From: Streptomyces sp. R33 | GTDB lineage: Bacteria > Actinomycetota > Actinomycetes > Streptomycetales > Streptomycetaceae | DNA: 64,000 bases | Direction of reading: 5' to 3' | Assembly: GCF_041200175.1 (NCBI RefSeq) | Contig: NZ_CP165727.1 | Location: 4,777,501 to 4,841,500 of the forward strand | Part shown: positions 26,587 to 35,986 of the stretch, one piece after another | Layout of the letters: the number at the start of each line of letters is the position of its first letter | How positions within the stretch are numbered: the first letter of the stretch is position 1 | Made by a program: the position numbers and the translations under genes | The notes under the pieces: generated by a model | Database searches by the model: none | What the model was told of the DNA's origin: nothing | Seen by the model: the letters and a program-made list of their open reading frames with translations, nothing else

Positions 26587-27726
26587 TTAGGACAGCGACT
26601 TGATGACTTCGCGGACCTTGGTGTTGATCTCGGCCGGGATCGGCGCGTAGCCGTTCTCGGAGAGGACCTTCTGGCCCGCGTCCGAGGCGGTGTAGTTGAG
26701 GAAGGACTTGACGGTGGCGAGCGTCTCGGGCTTGTTGCCCTTGTCGCAGACGACCTCGTACGTCACCAGGACGATCGGGTAGGCACCCTCGGCCTTGGTG
26801 GTGTAGTCAAGCTTAAGAGCCAGGTCCGAGCCGGTCCCGGCGATCTTGGCGGCGGCGATGGCCTTGGAGGCGCTGTCGGCGGAGGCCTTGACCGGAGCGG
26901 CGGCGCCCGTGTTCACGTCGACCGTCTTGATGCTCTGCGCGGAGGCGTAGGACAGCTCGAAGTAGCCGATCGCGCCGTCAACGGCCTTGACCTGCGAGGC
27001 GACACCGGCGGAGCCGGAGGCGGCCTGGCCACCGGGGGCCGGCCACTTCTTGGCGGCGTCGTAGGTCCACTCAGCGGGAGCGGCGGCCTTGAGGTACTTG
27101 CCCAGGTTCTCGGTGGTGCCCGAGTCCTCGGAGCGGTGGAAGGCCTGGATGGCGGTGGAGGGAAGCGTGACGCCGGGGTTCAGCTTCTTGATCGCCTCGT
27201 CGTCCCACTTCTTGATCTTGTCGTTGAAGATGTTGGCGAGGGTGGGGGCGTCCAGCGTCAGCTTGTCCACGCCGGAGACGTTGAAGCCGATGGCGATGGG
27301 GCCGCCGACCATGGGCAGGTTGATGCCCTGGCCGCCGGTGCAGATCTTCTTCGACTCCTCGACCTGCTCGGGCTTCAGCGCGGAGTCCGAGCCGGCGAAA
27401 CCGACGGTGCCCTGGTTGAAGGCGACGATGCCCTCACCGGAGGAGGAGGACTTGTAGTTGACCTCGACGCCGGAGCAGGCGGCCATGTAGGCCTTCACCC
27501 ACAGGTCGACGGCGTTCTTCTGGGCGGAGGAGCCGGAGGCCAGGAGCTTGCCCTTGGCGTCGTCGCACTTGATGTCGCCCGCAGCGGCGGCCGACGGCTT
27601 GCCGCTGGCGGCGCCGCCGTCCTTCGTGTTGTCGTCCGAGCCGCACGCCGTGAGGACCAGGGCGCCGGACACGACAAGCGCCCCGAGGGCGGAGGCACGA
27701 AGCATGTTCTTGCGCTGAAGCTTCAC
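26587..27726 (-). CDS. pstS: Phosphate-binding lipoprotein PstS
   Basis: 379 residues. The signal peptide ends in lipobox LTAC (Cys28), followed by GSDDN. Phosphate-ligand segments are GSSAQ near 68, NQGTVGFAGSDSAL near 115 and HRSEDSGTTENLGKYL near 203. It binds phosphate outside the membrane and delivers it to PstCA. It is the first gene of pstSCAB; four 11-bp units with two strong PHO repeats lie upstream, so PhoR-PhoP induction in phosphate limitation is expected. Confidence 0.96.
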   Translation of the reverse strand: MKLQRKNMLRASALGALVVSGALVLTACGSDDNTKDGGAASGKPSAAAAGDIKCDDAKGKLLASGSSAQKNAVDLWVKAYMAACSGVEVNYKSSSSGEGIVAFNQGTVGFAGSDSALKPEQVEESKKICTGGQGINLPMVGGPIAIGFNVSGVDKLTLDAPTLANIFNDKIKKWDDEAIKKLNPGVTLPSTAIQAFHRSEDSGTTENLGKYLKAAAPAEWTYDAAKKWPAPGGQAASGSAGVASQVKAVDGAIGYFELSYASAQSIKTVDVNTGAAAPVKASADSASKAIAAAKIAGTGSDLALKLDYTTKAEGAYPIVLVTYEVVCDKGNKPETLATVKSFLNYTASDAGQKVLSENGYAPIPAEINTKVREVIKSLS

Positions 27727-27860
27727 TTTCGGGTGTTCCTTCCAGAAGCCGCCGGCCGCTTTCTGTATCGGGGCGGCGTGCGAAGAGGACTACGTCAGGT
27801 GCACGACGTGTCGCTCGTCCCGGTGGGCGACGCGCTCCGTGCACCAATGAAATTAGGCAG

Positions 27861-27904
27861 ATCAGGTGAAGTGGCCGACCGGGGCAAATGAACGGACGGT
27901 GAAC
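27861..27904 (-). promoter_or_regulatory. PHO box upstream of pstS
   Basis: Read on the minus strand, four consecutive 11-mers are GTTCACCGTCC, GTTCATTTGCC, CCGGTCGGCCA and CTTCACCTGAT. The first two match the Streptomyces PHO-box direct repeat well, the third is degenerate, and the fourth is good. They lie 135-178 bp upstream of the pstS start and should bind phosphorylated PhoP. Confidence 0.85.
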
Positions 27905-28012
27905 CATGGCGGACGGCCTGGTGTGGAGGGGCCGGTTTGCGCTGCAGCGTCATCCGCCGTTGTCCCGCCGTTACCGTTATGTGACCGGCCGGGGGTGGCT
28001 GATTCCTTTCGG

Positions 28013-28969
28013 TCAGCCGGCGGGGGCCGCCGCCGGCTGCCACAGGTCCTGGAACGTGAACCGGGCCGCCTCCACCTCGTGGCGCTGGTCCGCGTGCAGC
28101 ACCCCCAGCGCGTACGCCGTCGCCGGGGCGATCCGCGGGGTGCGGGCCGCCGTCGCCGAGGCGGCCGCGGCCTCGGCGGCGTCGCGGTGGCGGTCCAGCG
28201 CGTCGCCGGCCGCCGCCAGCCGGGCCACGTCCTCGCCCAGGGCCTCCCGGGCGTAGCGGTGGACCCGCAGCAGCCGGCGCACCTCGTGCCAGCAGCCGTC
28301 CTGGTCGGGGTTGTACGGGTGGGCCTCGGCGGCGTGCGGCAGCGCCGAGACGGCCGTCGCCAGCCGGGTCCGGGCCACCTCCGCCAGCGGGACCAGGACC
28401 TCGTCGACCCGCCCCCGGGCCGCGACCGGGTCCAGCGGCACCTCGGAGGCCAGGACCGCCACCGCGTCCGCGACCGCGTGGAACCGGGACGAGCCCAGCG
28501 CCTGCAGGGTCGCCGAGTGGGCGCGGGTCCGGGCCAGCGTCAGCTGCCGCTCCAGCAGGGCGGCCGCCCGCGCCGAGCCCACCGTCAGCGCACCCGAGGC
28601 GCCGCGGGGCGCGGGCACCTCCGGCGAGCCCGACAGCCGGTGCAGGGCGTCCAGCAGCCGGGTCAGCCGGGCGGCGTACGCGTGCTCGTCCGCGAGGGTC
28701 GAGGACAGCCACACCAGTTCGGTGCGCAGCCCGTCGGCCCAGGAGGACTCGGTCACCACCCGGAAGGTGGTCAGGGACCCGCTGATCCGGCGCGCAGCCC
28801 CCCGCAGGCTGCGCGCCGCACCGCCGCCCTCCGCGGCGTCGGCCCCGCTCTCCTCGTGGAGTCGGAGCCCGCGTAGGAAGGCGGTGGCCTGGGCCCGCAG
28901 GTACGTGCCGAGCACGTCCCCCGCGGAGCCCTCTCCACGCGCTGTCAGGTCATGGTTTGGCAGAGCCAC
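28013..28969 (-). CDS. CHAD domain-containing protein
   Basis: 318 residues, helical and Ala/Arg-rich, with regularly spaced His and Arg residues (LRGLRLHEE, then ADEHAYAARLTRLLDALHRL, DRHRDAAEAA). This is a CHAD domain, which binds polyphosphate. It starts 20 bp inside the end of ppk and is therefore translationally coupled to the polyphosphate-making enzyme. It probably binds or localises polyphosphate granules. Confidence 0.85.
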   Translation of the reverse strand: MALPNHDLTARGEGSAGDVLGTYLRAQATAFLRGLRLHEESGADAAEGGGAARSLRGAARRISGSLTTFRVVTESSWADGLRTELVWLSSTLADEHAYAARLTRLLDALHRLSGSPEVPAPRGASGALTVGSARAAALLERQLTLARTRAHSATLQALGSSRFHAVADAVAVLASEVPLDPVAARGRVDEVLVPLAEVARTRLATAVSALPHAAEAHPYNPDQDGCWHEVRRLLRVHRYAREALGEDVARLAAAGDALDRHRDAAEAAAASATAARTPRIAPATAYALGVLHADQRHEVEAARFTFQDLWQPAAAPAG

Positions 28970-31223
28970 GCCGGCGCCTCCGGGCGTCTATGAGCATCTC
29001 CTGAACGTGCCGCAGCGGCTGGCCTTCGTGGTCCGTGCTGTGCCGGGTCCATTCGCCGTCCGGGCCCAGGTGCCAGGAGGAGGTGGAGTCGGACATCCCG
29101 GTCTCCAGCATCCGGTCCAGTGCCGCGCGGTGGGCCGGGTCGGCGACCCTGACCAGTGCCTCGATGCGGCGGTCGAGATTGCGGTGCATCATGTCGGCGC
29201 TGCCGATCCACACCTCGGGCTCGCCGCCGTTGCCGAAGGCGAAGACCCGGGAGTGTTCCAGGAAGCGGCCGAGGACCGAGCGGACCCGGATGTTCTCCGA
29301 GAGCCCGGGGACCCCGGGGCGCACGGCGCAGATGCCGCGGACCCAGATGTCGACGGGCACTCCCGCCTGGGAGGCCCGGTAGAGCGAGTCGATCAGGGCC
29401 TCGTCGACGATCGAGTTCATCTTGAGCCGCACGTACGCGGGGCGGCCCGCCCGGTGGTGGGCGGCCTCCTTGTCGATGCGCGAGATCAGCCCGTCGCGCA
29501 GCGAGCGCGGCGCGACGATCAGCCGGCGGTAGGTCTCGCGGCGCGAGTACCCGGACAGCCGGTTGAACAGGTCGGAGAGGTCCGCGCCGACCTGCGGGTC
29601 GGCGGTGAGCAGGCCGAGGTCCTCGTACAGGCGGGCGGTCTTGGGGTGGTAGTTGCCGGTGCCGACGTGGGAGTAGCGGCGCAGCGTGTCGCCCTCCTGG
29701 CGGACGACGAGCGACAGCTTGCAGTGGGTCTTCAGGCCCACCAGCCCGTACACGACGTGGCAGCCCGACTCCTCCAGCTTGCGGGCCCACTTGATGTTGG
29801 CCTGCTCGTCGAAGCGGGCTTTGATCTCGACGAGCACCAGGACCTGCTTGCCGGATTCGGCGGCGTCGATCAGGGCGTCCACGATCGGGGAGTCGCCGGA
29901 GGTCCGGTACAGCGTCTGCTTGATCGCGAGGACGTCCGGGTCGGCGGCGGCCTGCTCCAGGAAGGCCTGCACCGAGGTGGAGAAGGAGTCGTACGGGTGG
30001 TGCAGCAGCACGTCCCGCTCGCGCAGCGCGGCGAAGATGTCGGGCGCGGACGCGGACTCGACCTCGGCGAGGTCGCGGTGGGTGCCGGCGACGAACTTGG
30101 GGTACTTCAGCTCGGGCCGGTCCAGGGAGGCGATGCCGAAGAGGCCGGTCAGGTCCAGCGGGCCGGGCAGCGGGTAGACCTCGGCGGCGGAGACGTTCAG
30201 CTCCTGCACGAGGAGGTCCAGGATGCCGGGGTCGATGGACTCCTCGACCTCCAGGCGCACCGGCGGGCCGAAGCGGCGCCGCATGAGCTCCTTCTCCAGG
30301 GCCTGGAGCAGGTTCTCGGCGTCGTCCTCCTCGACCTCGAGGTCCTCGTTTCGGGTCACCCGGAACATGTGGTGCGCGAGCACCTCCATGCCGGGGAAGA
30401 GCTCCTCCAGGTGCGCGGCGATGACGTCCTCGAGGGGGACGTAGCGCTGCGGGGAGGCCTCCAGGAAGCGGGAGAGCAGCGGCGGGACCTTGACGCGGGC
30501 GAAGTGGCGGTGGCCGCTGACCGGGTTGCGGACGACGACGGCCAGGTTCAGGGAGAGCCCGGAGATGTACGGGAACGGGTGCGCGGGGTCCACGGCCAGC
30601 GGGGTGAGCACCGGGAAGATCTGGTTCCGGAACAGCGTGAAGAGGCGGGCCTGCTCCTTCTCGGTGAGGTCCGGCCAGCGGATGAGGTGGATGCCCTCTT
30701 CGGCGAGCTGCGGGGAGATGTCCTGCTGGAAGCAGGCGGCGTGCCGCGCCATGAGCTCGCGCGAGCGCGTCCAGATCAGGTCGAGCACCTCGCGGGGCTG
30801 CAGCCCGGAGGCCGAACGGGTGGCGACGCCGGTCGCGATGCGGCGCTTGAGGCCGGCGACGCGGACCATGAAGAACTCGTCGAGGTTGCTCGCGAAGATC
30901 GCCAGGAAGTTGGCGCGCTCCAGCAGCGGGGTCGCCGGGTCCTCGGCCAGCTCCAGGACCCGCTCGTTGAAGGCCAGCCAGCTGCGTTCGCGGTCGAGGA
31001 ACCGCCCCGGCGGGAGCTCGCCGCCCTCTTTGTCGTCGTAGGCGTCCAGATCGGCGTCGAGATCGGGTGCCAGCCCGGGCCCCTGGCCGGAATGCGGGCG
31101 GTGCGCGGCTATGGAGCCGATCCGCGCAGGCTTGGGCGCCGGGCCGGCGGAGGCTGCGGTGGACGTGTGAGACGGGTGCTGGGCGGGGACCTCGGTGGGG
31201 CCTGCGCTGGGCTGGTGGCTCAT
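28950..31223 (-). CDS. ppk: Polyphosphate kinase PPK1
   Basis: 757 residues. After a disordered N-terminal extension of about 80 residues come the PPK N domain (DRERSWLAFNERVLELAED), head domain and two PLD-like catalytic domains. Segments IKQTLYRTSGDSPIVDALIDAA, EIKARFDEQANIKWAR and YSHVGTGNYHPKTARLYEDLGLLT contain the catalytic His and phosphate-binding Arg residues. It reversibly makes polyphosphate from ATP. ATG at 31223 (MSHQPS) is chosen; an upstream in-frame start would add 25 Arg-rich residues. The possible single PHO repeat upstream (31327-31337) is weak. Confidence 0.95.
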   Translation of the reverse strand: MSHQPSAGPTEVPAQHPSHTSTAASAGPAPKPARIGSIAAHRPHSGQGPGLAPDLDADLDAYDDKEGGELPPGRFLDRERSWLAFNERVLELAEDPATPLLERANFLAIFASNLDEFFMVRVAGLKRRIATGVATRSASGLQPREVLDLIWTRSRELMARHAACFQQDISPQLAEEGIHLIRWPDLTEKEQARLFTLFRNQIFPVLTPLAVDPAHPFPYISGLSLNLAVVVRNPVSGHRHFARVKVPPLLSRFLEASPQRYVPLEDVIAAHLEELFPGMEVLAHHMFRVTRNEDLEVEEDDAENLLQALEKELMRRRFGPPVRLEVEESIDPGILDLLVQELNVSAAEVYPLPGPLDLTGLFGIASLDRPELKYPKFVAGTHRDLAEVESASAPDIFAALRERDVLLHHPYDSFSTSVQAFLEQAAADPDVLAIKQTLYRTSGDSPIVDALIDAAESGKQVLVLVEIKARFDEQANIKWARKLEESGCHVVYGLVGLKTHCKLSLVVRQEGDTLRRYSHVGTGNYHPKTARLYEDLGLLTADPQVGADLSDLFNRLSGYSRRETYRRLIVAPRSLRDGLISRIDKEAAHHRAGRPAYVRLKMNSIVDEALIDSLYRASQAGVPVDIWVRGICAVRPGVPGLSENIRVRSVLGRFLEHSRVFAFGNGGEPEVWIGSADMMHRNLDRRIEALVRVADPAHRAALDRMLETGMSDSTSSWHLGPDGEWTRHSTDHEGQPLRHVQEMLIDARRRRRGSAKP

Positions 31224-31457
31224 GACTCCATTGTTCCGCGCAAGCGGCAGGACAGGCGCGTCGGAAGTGGTCGCCGTCAGTCGGAGTCGGGGCTGCATGC
31301 GGGGAGAGTCGCAAGCGCGTCTTAAGGTCCGGTGAATGGCGCATGGCTTCCAGGCTCCGGGTGGTGCACGAGTACGTCTTTTCCGCGCCCGGTATACACC
31401 CGTACGGGCCCCGCGCGCCTCCGGCGCACCCGTACGGGCTTCCCCCGTGGCTGCGGA
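31224..31457. promoter_or_regulatory. ppk promoter region with possible single PHO repeat and CCCGTACGGG palindromes
   Basis: On the minus strand ATTCACCGGAC (31327-31337) resembles one PHO-box repeat about 104 bp ahead of ppk, but no good neighbour is seen at 11-bp spacing. Two copies of ACCCGTACGGGC, each containing the perfect palindrome CCCGTACGGG, lie at about 31396 and 31429, between ppk and the end of mshD. They may form a terminator for mshD. Confidence 0.35.
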
Positions 31458-32390
31458 TCAGCTCTCGGTGCGGTACATCAGGTCGACCTCGTGGGTGCTG
31501 AAGCCGAGGCCCTCGTAGACGGCGAGGGCGGCCGGATTGTCGGCGTCCACGTACAGCATCGCGGTGGGCAGTCCCGCCCCGGCGAGGTGGTGCAGGCCGA
31601 TCGCGGTGAGGGCCTTGCCGAGGCCGCCGCCCTGGGCGCCGGGGCGGACGCCGAGCACGTAGACCTCCCCGAGCCGCTCCTCGGCGTGGACCTTCGTCCA
31701 GTGGAAGCCGACGAGCTCCCCGTCCCGCTCGGCGAGGAAGAAGCCCTTGGGGTCGAACCACGGCTGCGCGATGCGGTCGTTCAGGTCCCGCTGGGTCAGC
31801 GCGCCCTGTTCGGGGTGGTGGGCGAAGGCGGCCGCGTTGACCGCGAGCCAGGCCGCGTCGTCCTGGCCGGGCACGAAGGTGCGTACGGTCACTCCTGCCG
31901 GCAGCACCACCTCGGGCAGCGGGGGCCCCTCCGGGCCGAGCGGGCGGCGCAGCTGGCGCAGCTCCCGGAACAGGGTCAGGCCGAGGACCTGTGCGAGGTG
32001 GCGGGCGGCGGACTTGCCGCCGTGCGCCCACACCCGGATCCGCTTGCCGGAGGCGGCCAGCAGGGCCGAGCCCAGCGCCCGCCCGTGCCCGCGCCCGCGC
32101 AGCGCGGGGTGGACGACGAGCTCGGCGGCGGGGGCCTCCACCGGGTCGGTGTCCTCCAGTTGCCCGTATCCGGCGAGCCGGCCCTTCTCGGTGAGCAGGA
32201 AGTGTCGGATCCCCTCGCGGCGTCCGCCGCGCAGCTGGAGGCGGCCCTGCTCGGACACGGCGGTCGTGCCGTCCGTGCGCGCCGCGTCCTCGATGAGGGC
32301 GAGCACGGCCGTTGCCTGTTCTTCCGTCAGCTCGTCGAGGGTCTCAATCTGGCGTCCCGGCTCCAGGGCCGCTGCTGCGTCGTCAGTCAT
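31458..32390 (-). CDS. mshD: Mycothiol synthase MshD
   Basis: 310 residues with two GNAT domains. The first has VVHPALRGRGHGRALGSALL (about 91-110). The second, catalytic one has GEVYVLGVRPGAQGGGLGKALTAIGLHHL and ends MLYVDADNPAALAVYEGLGF. MshD acetylates the cysteine amine of Cys-GlcN-Ins to finish mycothiol, the main actinomycete thiol. The ATG at 32390 is the first Met before the conserved region. mshA, the first enzyme of the pathway, begins at the end of this window. Confidence 0.92.
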   Translation of the reverse strand: MTDDAAAALEPGRQIETLDELTEEQATAVLALIEDAARTDGTTAVSEQGRLQLRGGRREGIRHFLLTEKGRLAGYGQLEDTDPVEAPAAELVVHPALRGRGHGRALGSALLAASGKRIRVWAHGGKSAARHLAQVLGLTLFRELRQLRRPLGPEGPPLPEVVLPAGVTVRTFVPGQDDAAWLAVNAAAFAHHPEQGALTQRDLNDRIAQPWFDPKGFFLAERDGELVGFHWTKVHAEERLGEVYVLGVRPGAQGGGLGKALTAIGLHHLAGAGLPTAMLYVDADNPAALAVYEGLGFSTHEVDLMYRTES

Positions 32391-32565
32391 GCGTCGAGCG
32401 TACGACCGCGGGAGGCGCCTGCGGTGGTGTGCGTGCAGCGGACCGACGGTGAGCCGTCTTCTGCGTGTAACCAGGCTGACACCCGTACCCCCTGTCGTGC
32501 TACGCGCGTTGACCATAGGCTGCCGCCGACCTCCCGAGTTTCACCGCTGTCCAAAAGGGGACTAA

Positions 32566-34380
32566 ATGTCAGCGACGCCACAACGGCACCGCCGAACCCG
32601 CCGGTTGACCTTCGCCGCCATCGCCGTCACGGCCGGCGCCGGAGCGATGGTCGCGGCCGCACTGCCGGCCGGTGCCGCGAGTGGTGGCGGTGCGGGCAAG
32701 AGCCGCACCGTCGATGTGCAGATGCTGTCGTTCAACGACTTCCACGGCACGCTGGAGCCGCCGCAGGGCTCCTCCGGCACCGTGAGCGAGCGTCAGCCGG
32801 ACGGCACCACCAAGGCGATACCCGCCGGTGGTGTCGAGTACCTGGCGACCAGCCTGCGCGAGGCCCGCAAGGGCCACGAGTACTCCGTCACGGCCGCGGC
32901 CGGCGACATGATCGGCGGCAGCCCGATGCTGTCCGGTCTCTTCCACGACGAGCCCACCGTCGAGGCGCTGAACAAGCTGAAGCTGGACGTCAGCAGCGTC
33001 GGCAACCACGAGTTCGACGAGGGGAAGACCGAGCTGCGCCGCATGGCGTACGGCGGCTGCCACCCGGTCGAGGGCTGCTTCGAGTTCGGCAAGGAGTTCA
33101 CGGGCGCCGAGTTCAAGTACCTCGCGGCGAACGTCACGGACGAGAAGACCAAGCGTCCGATGATGAACCCCACGTTCATCTGGCAGAAGGGGGACGTGAA
33201 GATCGGCTTCATCGGCGTCACCCTGGAGGGCACGCCGGACGTCGTCACCGCCGAAGGGGTCAAGGGCCTCAAGTTCGGCGACGAGGTCGAGACGATCAAC
33301 AAGTACGCCGCCGAGCTGAACAAGCAGGGCGTCAAGTCGATCGTCGCGCTCATCCACGAGGGCGGCCTGCCCGCGAGCGGCGCGTACAACTACGACTGCA
33401 ACACCCCGGGCGCCGGCGCCGGCATCTCGGGCGCGATCGTGGACATCGCCAAGAACGTGGACCCGAAGGTCGACGCGCTGGTGACCGGCCACACGCACCA
33501 GGCGTACGCCTGCAACATCCCGGATCCGGCGGGCAACCCGCGCATGGTGACCTCGGCCGCCTCCTACGGCCGCCTGTTCACGGACACCACGCTGACGTAC
33601 GACCGCCAGACCAAGGACATCGTCCGTACGGCGGCACTCGCGCCGAAGCCGGTCAACAAGGTCGTCACCCGGGACCAGCCCAAGGCACCGGACATGACCG
33701 AGCTGATCACCCGCTGGAACGCGCTCGCGGCCCCGGTCGCCAGCCGTCCGATGGGCTACATCTCGGCGGACATCGCGGGCCGCGGCTCCGAGGCGCCCGA
33801 GAAGCCGCTCGGTGACCTGATCGCCGACGCGCAGCTGGAGGCCACGGCCCCGGCGGCCAAGGGCGGCGCGCAGCTGGCCATCATGAACCCGGGCGGCATC
33901 CGCGCCGACCTGGCCTACAAGGCCGCGGGCGCCGAGGGCGACGGCGTCGTGACGTACGGCGAGTCCTACACGGTCCAGCCGTTCAACAACCTGATGAACA
34001 TCGTCGACCTGACGGGCGCGCAGCTGATCACCGCGCTCCAGCAGCAGGTCAGCGGCCCGGTCAACGGTGCGAACCCGAAGATCCTGCAGGTCTCGAAGGG
34101 CTTCACCTACACCCTGGACATGACGAAGACGGGCGTGGACCGCATCGCCGTGGACTCGGTGAAGCTGAACGGCGCGGCGATCGACCCCGCCAAGACCTAC
34201 CGGGTCGCGATGAACGAGTTCCTCGCGGGCGGCGGTGACGGCTTCACCGTCCTGAAGGAGCACAAGAACAAGCTGGTCGGCGTGCCCGACCTGGAGGCGT
34301 TCAACGCCTACCTGGCGAAGTCGACCCAGGCGGCCCCGATCGCCCCGCCGGCGGCGGACCGCATCACGGTCGTCAAGTAA
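32566..34380 (+). CDS. Secreted 5'-nucleotidase / metallophosphatase (UshA type)
   Basis: 604 residues. A signal peptide (cleaved after about PAGAAS, residue 39) precedes a metallophosphatase domain with FNDFHGTLEP, GDMIGGSP, GNHEFDEG and TGHTHQAY metal-binding motifs. The 5'-nucleotidase C-terminal domain follows, from about residue 385 (MGYISADI, then IMNPGGIRADL and YGESYTVQPFNNLM). It hydrolyses nucleotides or UDP-sugars outside the cell and releases phosphate. ATG with AGGGGAC 4 nt upstream. No PHO box was recognised, although a phosphate-scavenging role would fit the neighbourhood. Confidence 0.93.
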   Translation: MSATPQRHRRTRRLTFAAIAVTAGAGAMVAAALPAGAASGGGAGKSRTVDVQMLSFNDFHGTLEPPQGSSGTVSERQPDGTTKAIPAGGVEYLATSLREARKGHEYSVTAAAGDMIGGSPMLSGLFHDEPTVEALNKLKLDVSSVGNHEFDEGKTELRRMAYGGCHPVEGCFEFGKEFTGAEFKYLAANVTDEKTKRPMMNPTFIWQKGDVKIGFIGVTLEGTPDVVTAEGVKGLKFGDEVETINKYAAELNKQGVKSIVALIHEGGLPASGAYNYDCNTPGAGAGISGAIVDIAKNVDPKVDALVTGHTHQAYACNIPDPAGNPRMVTSAASYGRLFTDTTLTYDRQTKDIVRTAALAPKPVNKVVTRDQPKAPDMTELITRWNALAAPVASRPMGYISADIAGRGSEAPEKPLGDLIADAQLEATAPAAKGGAQLAIMNPGGIRADLAYKAAGAEGDGVVTYGESYTVQPFNNLMNIVDLTGAQLITALQQQVSGPVNGANPKILQVSKGFTYTLDMTKTGVDRIAVDSVKLNGAAIDPAKTYRVAMNEFLAGGGDGFTVLKEHKNKLVGVPDLEAFNAYLAKSTQAAPIAPPAADRITVVK

Positions 34381-34425
34381 CACCCGCGGACAGCACCGGC
34401 GACGGTCTGTACGCAACAGCCACGC

Positions 34426-34465
34426 CCGAAGGGGCGGCGGGCCCTGCGGCCCGCCGCCCCTTCGG
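34426..34465. terminator. Bidirectional terminator (18-bp stem)
   Basis: CCGAAGGGGCGGCGGGCC (34426-34443) pairs perfectly with 34448-34465 around a CTGC loop. It lies between the nucleotidase and the convergent hydrolase gene and should terminate both. Confidence 0.88.
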
Positions 34466-34504
34466 CATCTGCCCCGTACCCCCGTGACGGGACGGACACG
34501 GCCG

Positions 34505-35290
34505 TCAGAGCGTCGCGAGGAACTTCCCCACGGCCGCGTTGAAGCCCGCCGGGTCCGTGAACGGCACGAAGTGGTCCCCGTCCAGCGGCGTGTACGAGGT
34601 CCCGGGCCGCCGGGCGACCATCGCGTCGGCCGTGTCCCGGGTGAGCGCCTGGCTGCCGGTGCCGTGGATCAGCACGGCCGGGCAGCTGCTCGCGAGCCAG
34701 GCGTCCCAGTGGTCGCCGCGGCAGCCTTCGATGGAGTCGAGCATGTCCTGCGGGTGGAACGGCAGCCGCCAGCCCTCGCCGGACGGGAGCGGGCGCAGCA
34801 CCCGCTCGACGAACTGGGAGCCCACCGGCCCGGCGGCGGCGAGGAGCTCCTCGCGGGTGGGGGCGGTGTACCGCATGCCGTGGAGGAAGTCGAAGACCGC
34901 CCCCTGCGGGACGGGGTGGACCTCCACGGTGGAATCCACGGCGATGAGCGCCGAGATCCGGTCCGGGTGGGCGGCCGCCAGGTGGACGGCGTTGAGCCCG
35001 CCGAGGGAGTAGCCGAGGAGGGCGACGGGGGCATCGAGGCCGAGGTGGTCGAGGAGCGCGACGGCGTCGGATACGTATCCGGCGCGGCCGTAGTCGGCGG
35101 CCCGGTCGGAGTCGCCGTGGCCGCGCTGGTCGGGGGCGATGACCCGCCAGCCGTCGTCCAGGGCGCCGGCCAGGCCGGCGAACGCGAGGCCTTCGGACAT
35201 GCCCCCGTGCAGGGCGAGCAGCGGGCGGCCCGGGCCGCCGAAGTCCCGGTACGACAGTGTGCGGCCGTCGATCGTCATCGTGTGGCGCAT
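34505..35290 (-). CDS. Alpha/beta hydrolase
   Basis: 261 residues. The oxyanion segment is LLALHGGMSEG (about 24-34), the nucleophile elbow GYSLGG (about 93-98), and the likely acid and His are in LIHGTGSQALTRDTAD and DGDHFVPF. This is a soluble alpha/beta hydrolase, with the Ser-Asp-His triad apparently intact; substrate unknown. It is transcribed divergently from a TetR regulator 127 bp away that probably controls it through the palindromes at 35351-35392. Confidence 0.88.
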   Translation of the reverse strand: MRHTMTIDGRTLSYRDFGGPGRPLLALHGGMSEGLAFAGLAGALDDGWRVIAPDQRGHGDSDRAADYGRAGYVSDAVALLDHLGLDAPVALLGYSLGGLNAVHLAAAHPDRISALIAVDSTVEVHPVPQGAVFDFLHGMRYTAPTREELLAAAGPVGSQFVERVLRPLPSGEGWRLPFHPQDMLDSIEGCRGDHWDAWLASSCPAVLIHGTGSQALTRDTADAMVARRPGTSYTPLDGDHFVPFTDPAGFNAAVGKFLATL

Positions 35291-35350
35291 GGTTCCGCTC
35301 TCCCCTGTGTGTCCTGCTGTGGCGGTGACCCAACGAAGACTGCCAGGATT

Positions 35351-35392
35351 TGGGCAAGCGTGCAATACGTTTGTCTTGGGCGCTTGCCCAAG
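35351..35392. promoter_or_regulatory. Putative TetR operator between divergent genes
   Basis: TGGGCAAGCG (35351-35360) is inversely repeated as CGCTTGCCCA (35381-35390). Inside the right arm is a tighter palindrome, CTTGGGC-GCTT-GCCCAAG (35375-35392). The site lies 25-66 bp before the TetR start and 61-102 bp before the hydrolase start, a good position for repressing both. Confidence 0.7.
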
Positions 35393-35416
35393 TCGCTGCG
35401 CGGCTACGATCCCGGC

Positions 35417-35986
35417 ATGGGAAATCGCGAGGACCTGCTGGCCGGAGCGCGCCGTTGCCTGGAGGAGAAGGGGTACTCGCGCACGACCGTGCGCGACATC
35501 GCCGCGGCGTCGAAGGTGAGCATGGCCGCGATCGGCTACCACTTCGGCTCCCGCGAGGCCCTGCTCAACCTCGCGCTGTTCGCCGCCATGGACGAATGGG
35601 CCGCCGGGTCCGGCCGACTCGCGGGCCAGGGCGACACCACAGAGGAGCGGTACGCCGACACCTGGGACCGCAAGATCCAGGACTTCGGCGACATGCGCTG
35701 GCTCTGGATCGCCAACGTCGAGGCCTTCGTCCACGCGCAGTCCTCGCCCGAGCTGCTCGCGGCCCTCGCCGAGGGTCAGCGCCGCTCCCGCCGCATGGTG
35801 GCCGCGCAGCTGCGCGGGGTCCCGGAGGACGCGGTCGCCGAGGAGGACGTACGGGCCCTCGGGTCGGTGCACATCGCCCTGCTGACCGGGGTGATGGTGC
35901 AGACCCTGACCGACCCGGAGCAGGCGCCGAACGGGCGGGAGCTCGCCCAAGGGCTGCGCATCATGGCCGAGTTGCTCGAAAGGTGA
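35417..35986 (+). CDS. TetR/AcrR family transcriptional regulator
   Basis: 189 residues. The N-terminal helix-turn-helix reads YSRTTVRDIAAASKVSMAAIGYHFGSREALL (about 20-50), the classic TetR signature. The rest is a helical ligand-binding domain. It is probably a repressor of itself and the divergent hydrolase; the ligand is unknown. ATG at 35417. Confidence 0.9.
   Translation: MGNREDLLAGARRCLEEKGYSRTTVRDIAAASKVSMAAIGYHFGSREALLNLALFAAMDEWAAGSGRLAGQGDTTEERYADTWDRKIQDFGDMRWLWIANVEAFVHAQSSPELLAALAEGQRRSRRMVAAQLRGVPEDAVAEEDVRALGSVHIALLTGVMVQTLTDPEQAPNGRELAQGLRIMAELLER

Noticed and set aside
28311..31325. A plus-strand frame of about 1000 codons opposite ppk, and a similar long minus-strand frame in another phase
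   Set aside because: These are GC-bias shadows of ppk: Arg/Val/Glu-rich without domains. The true frame has clear PPK motifs.
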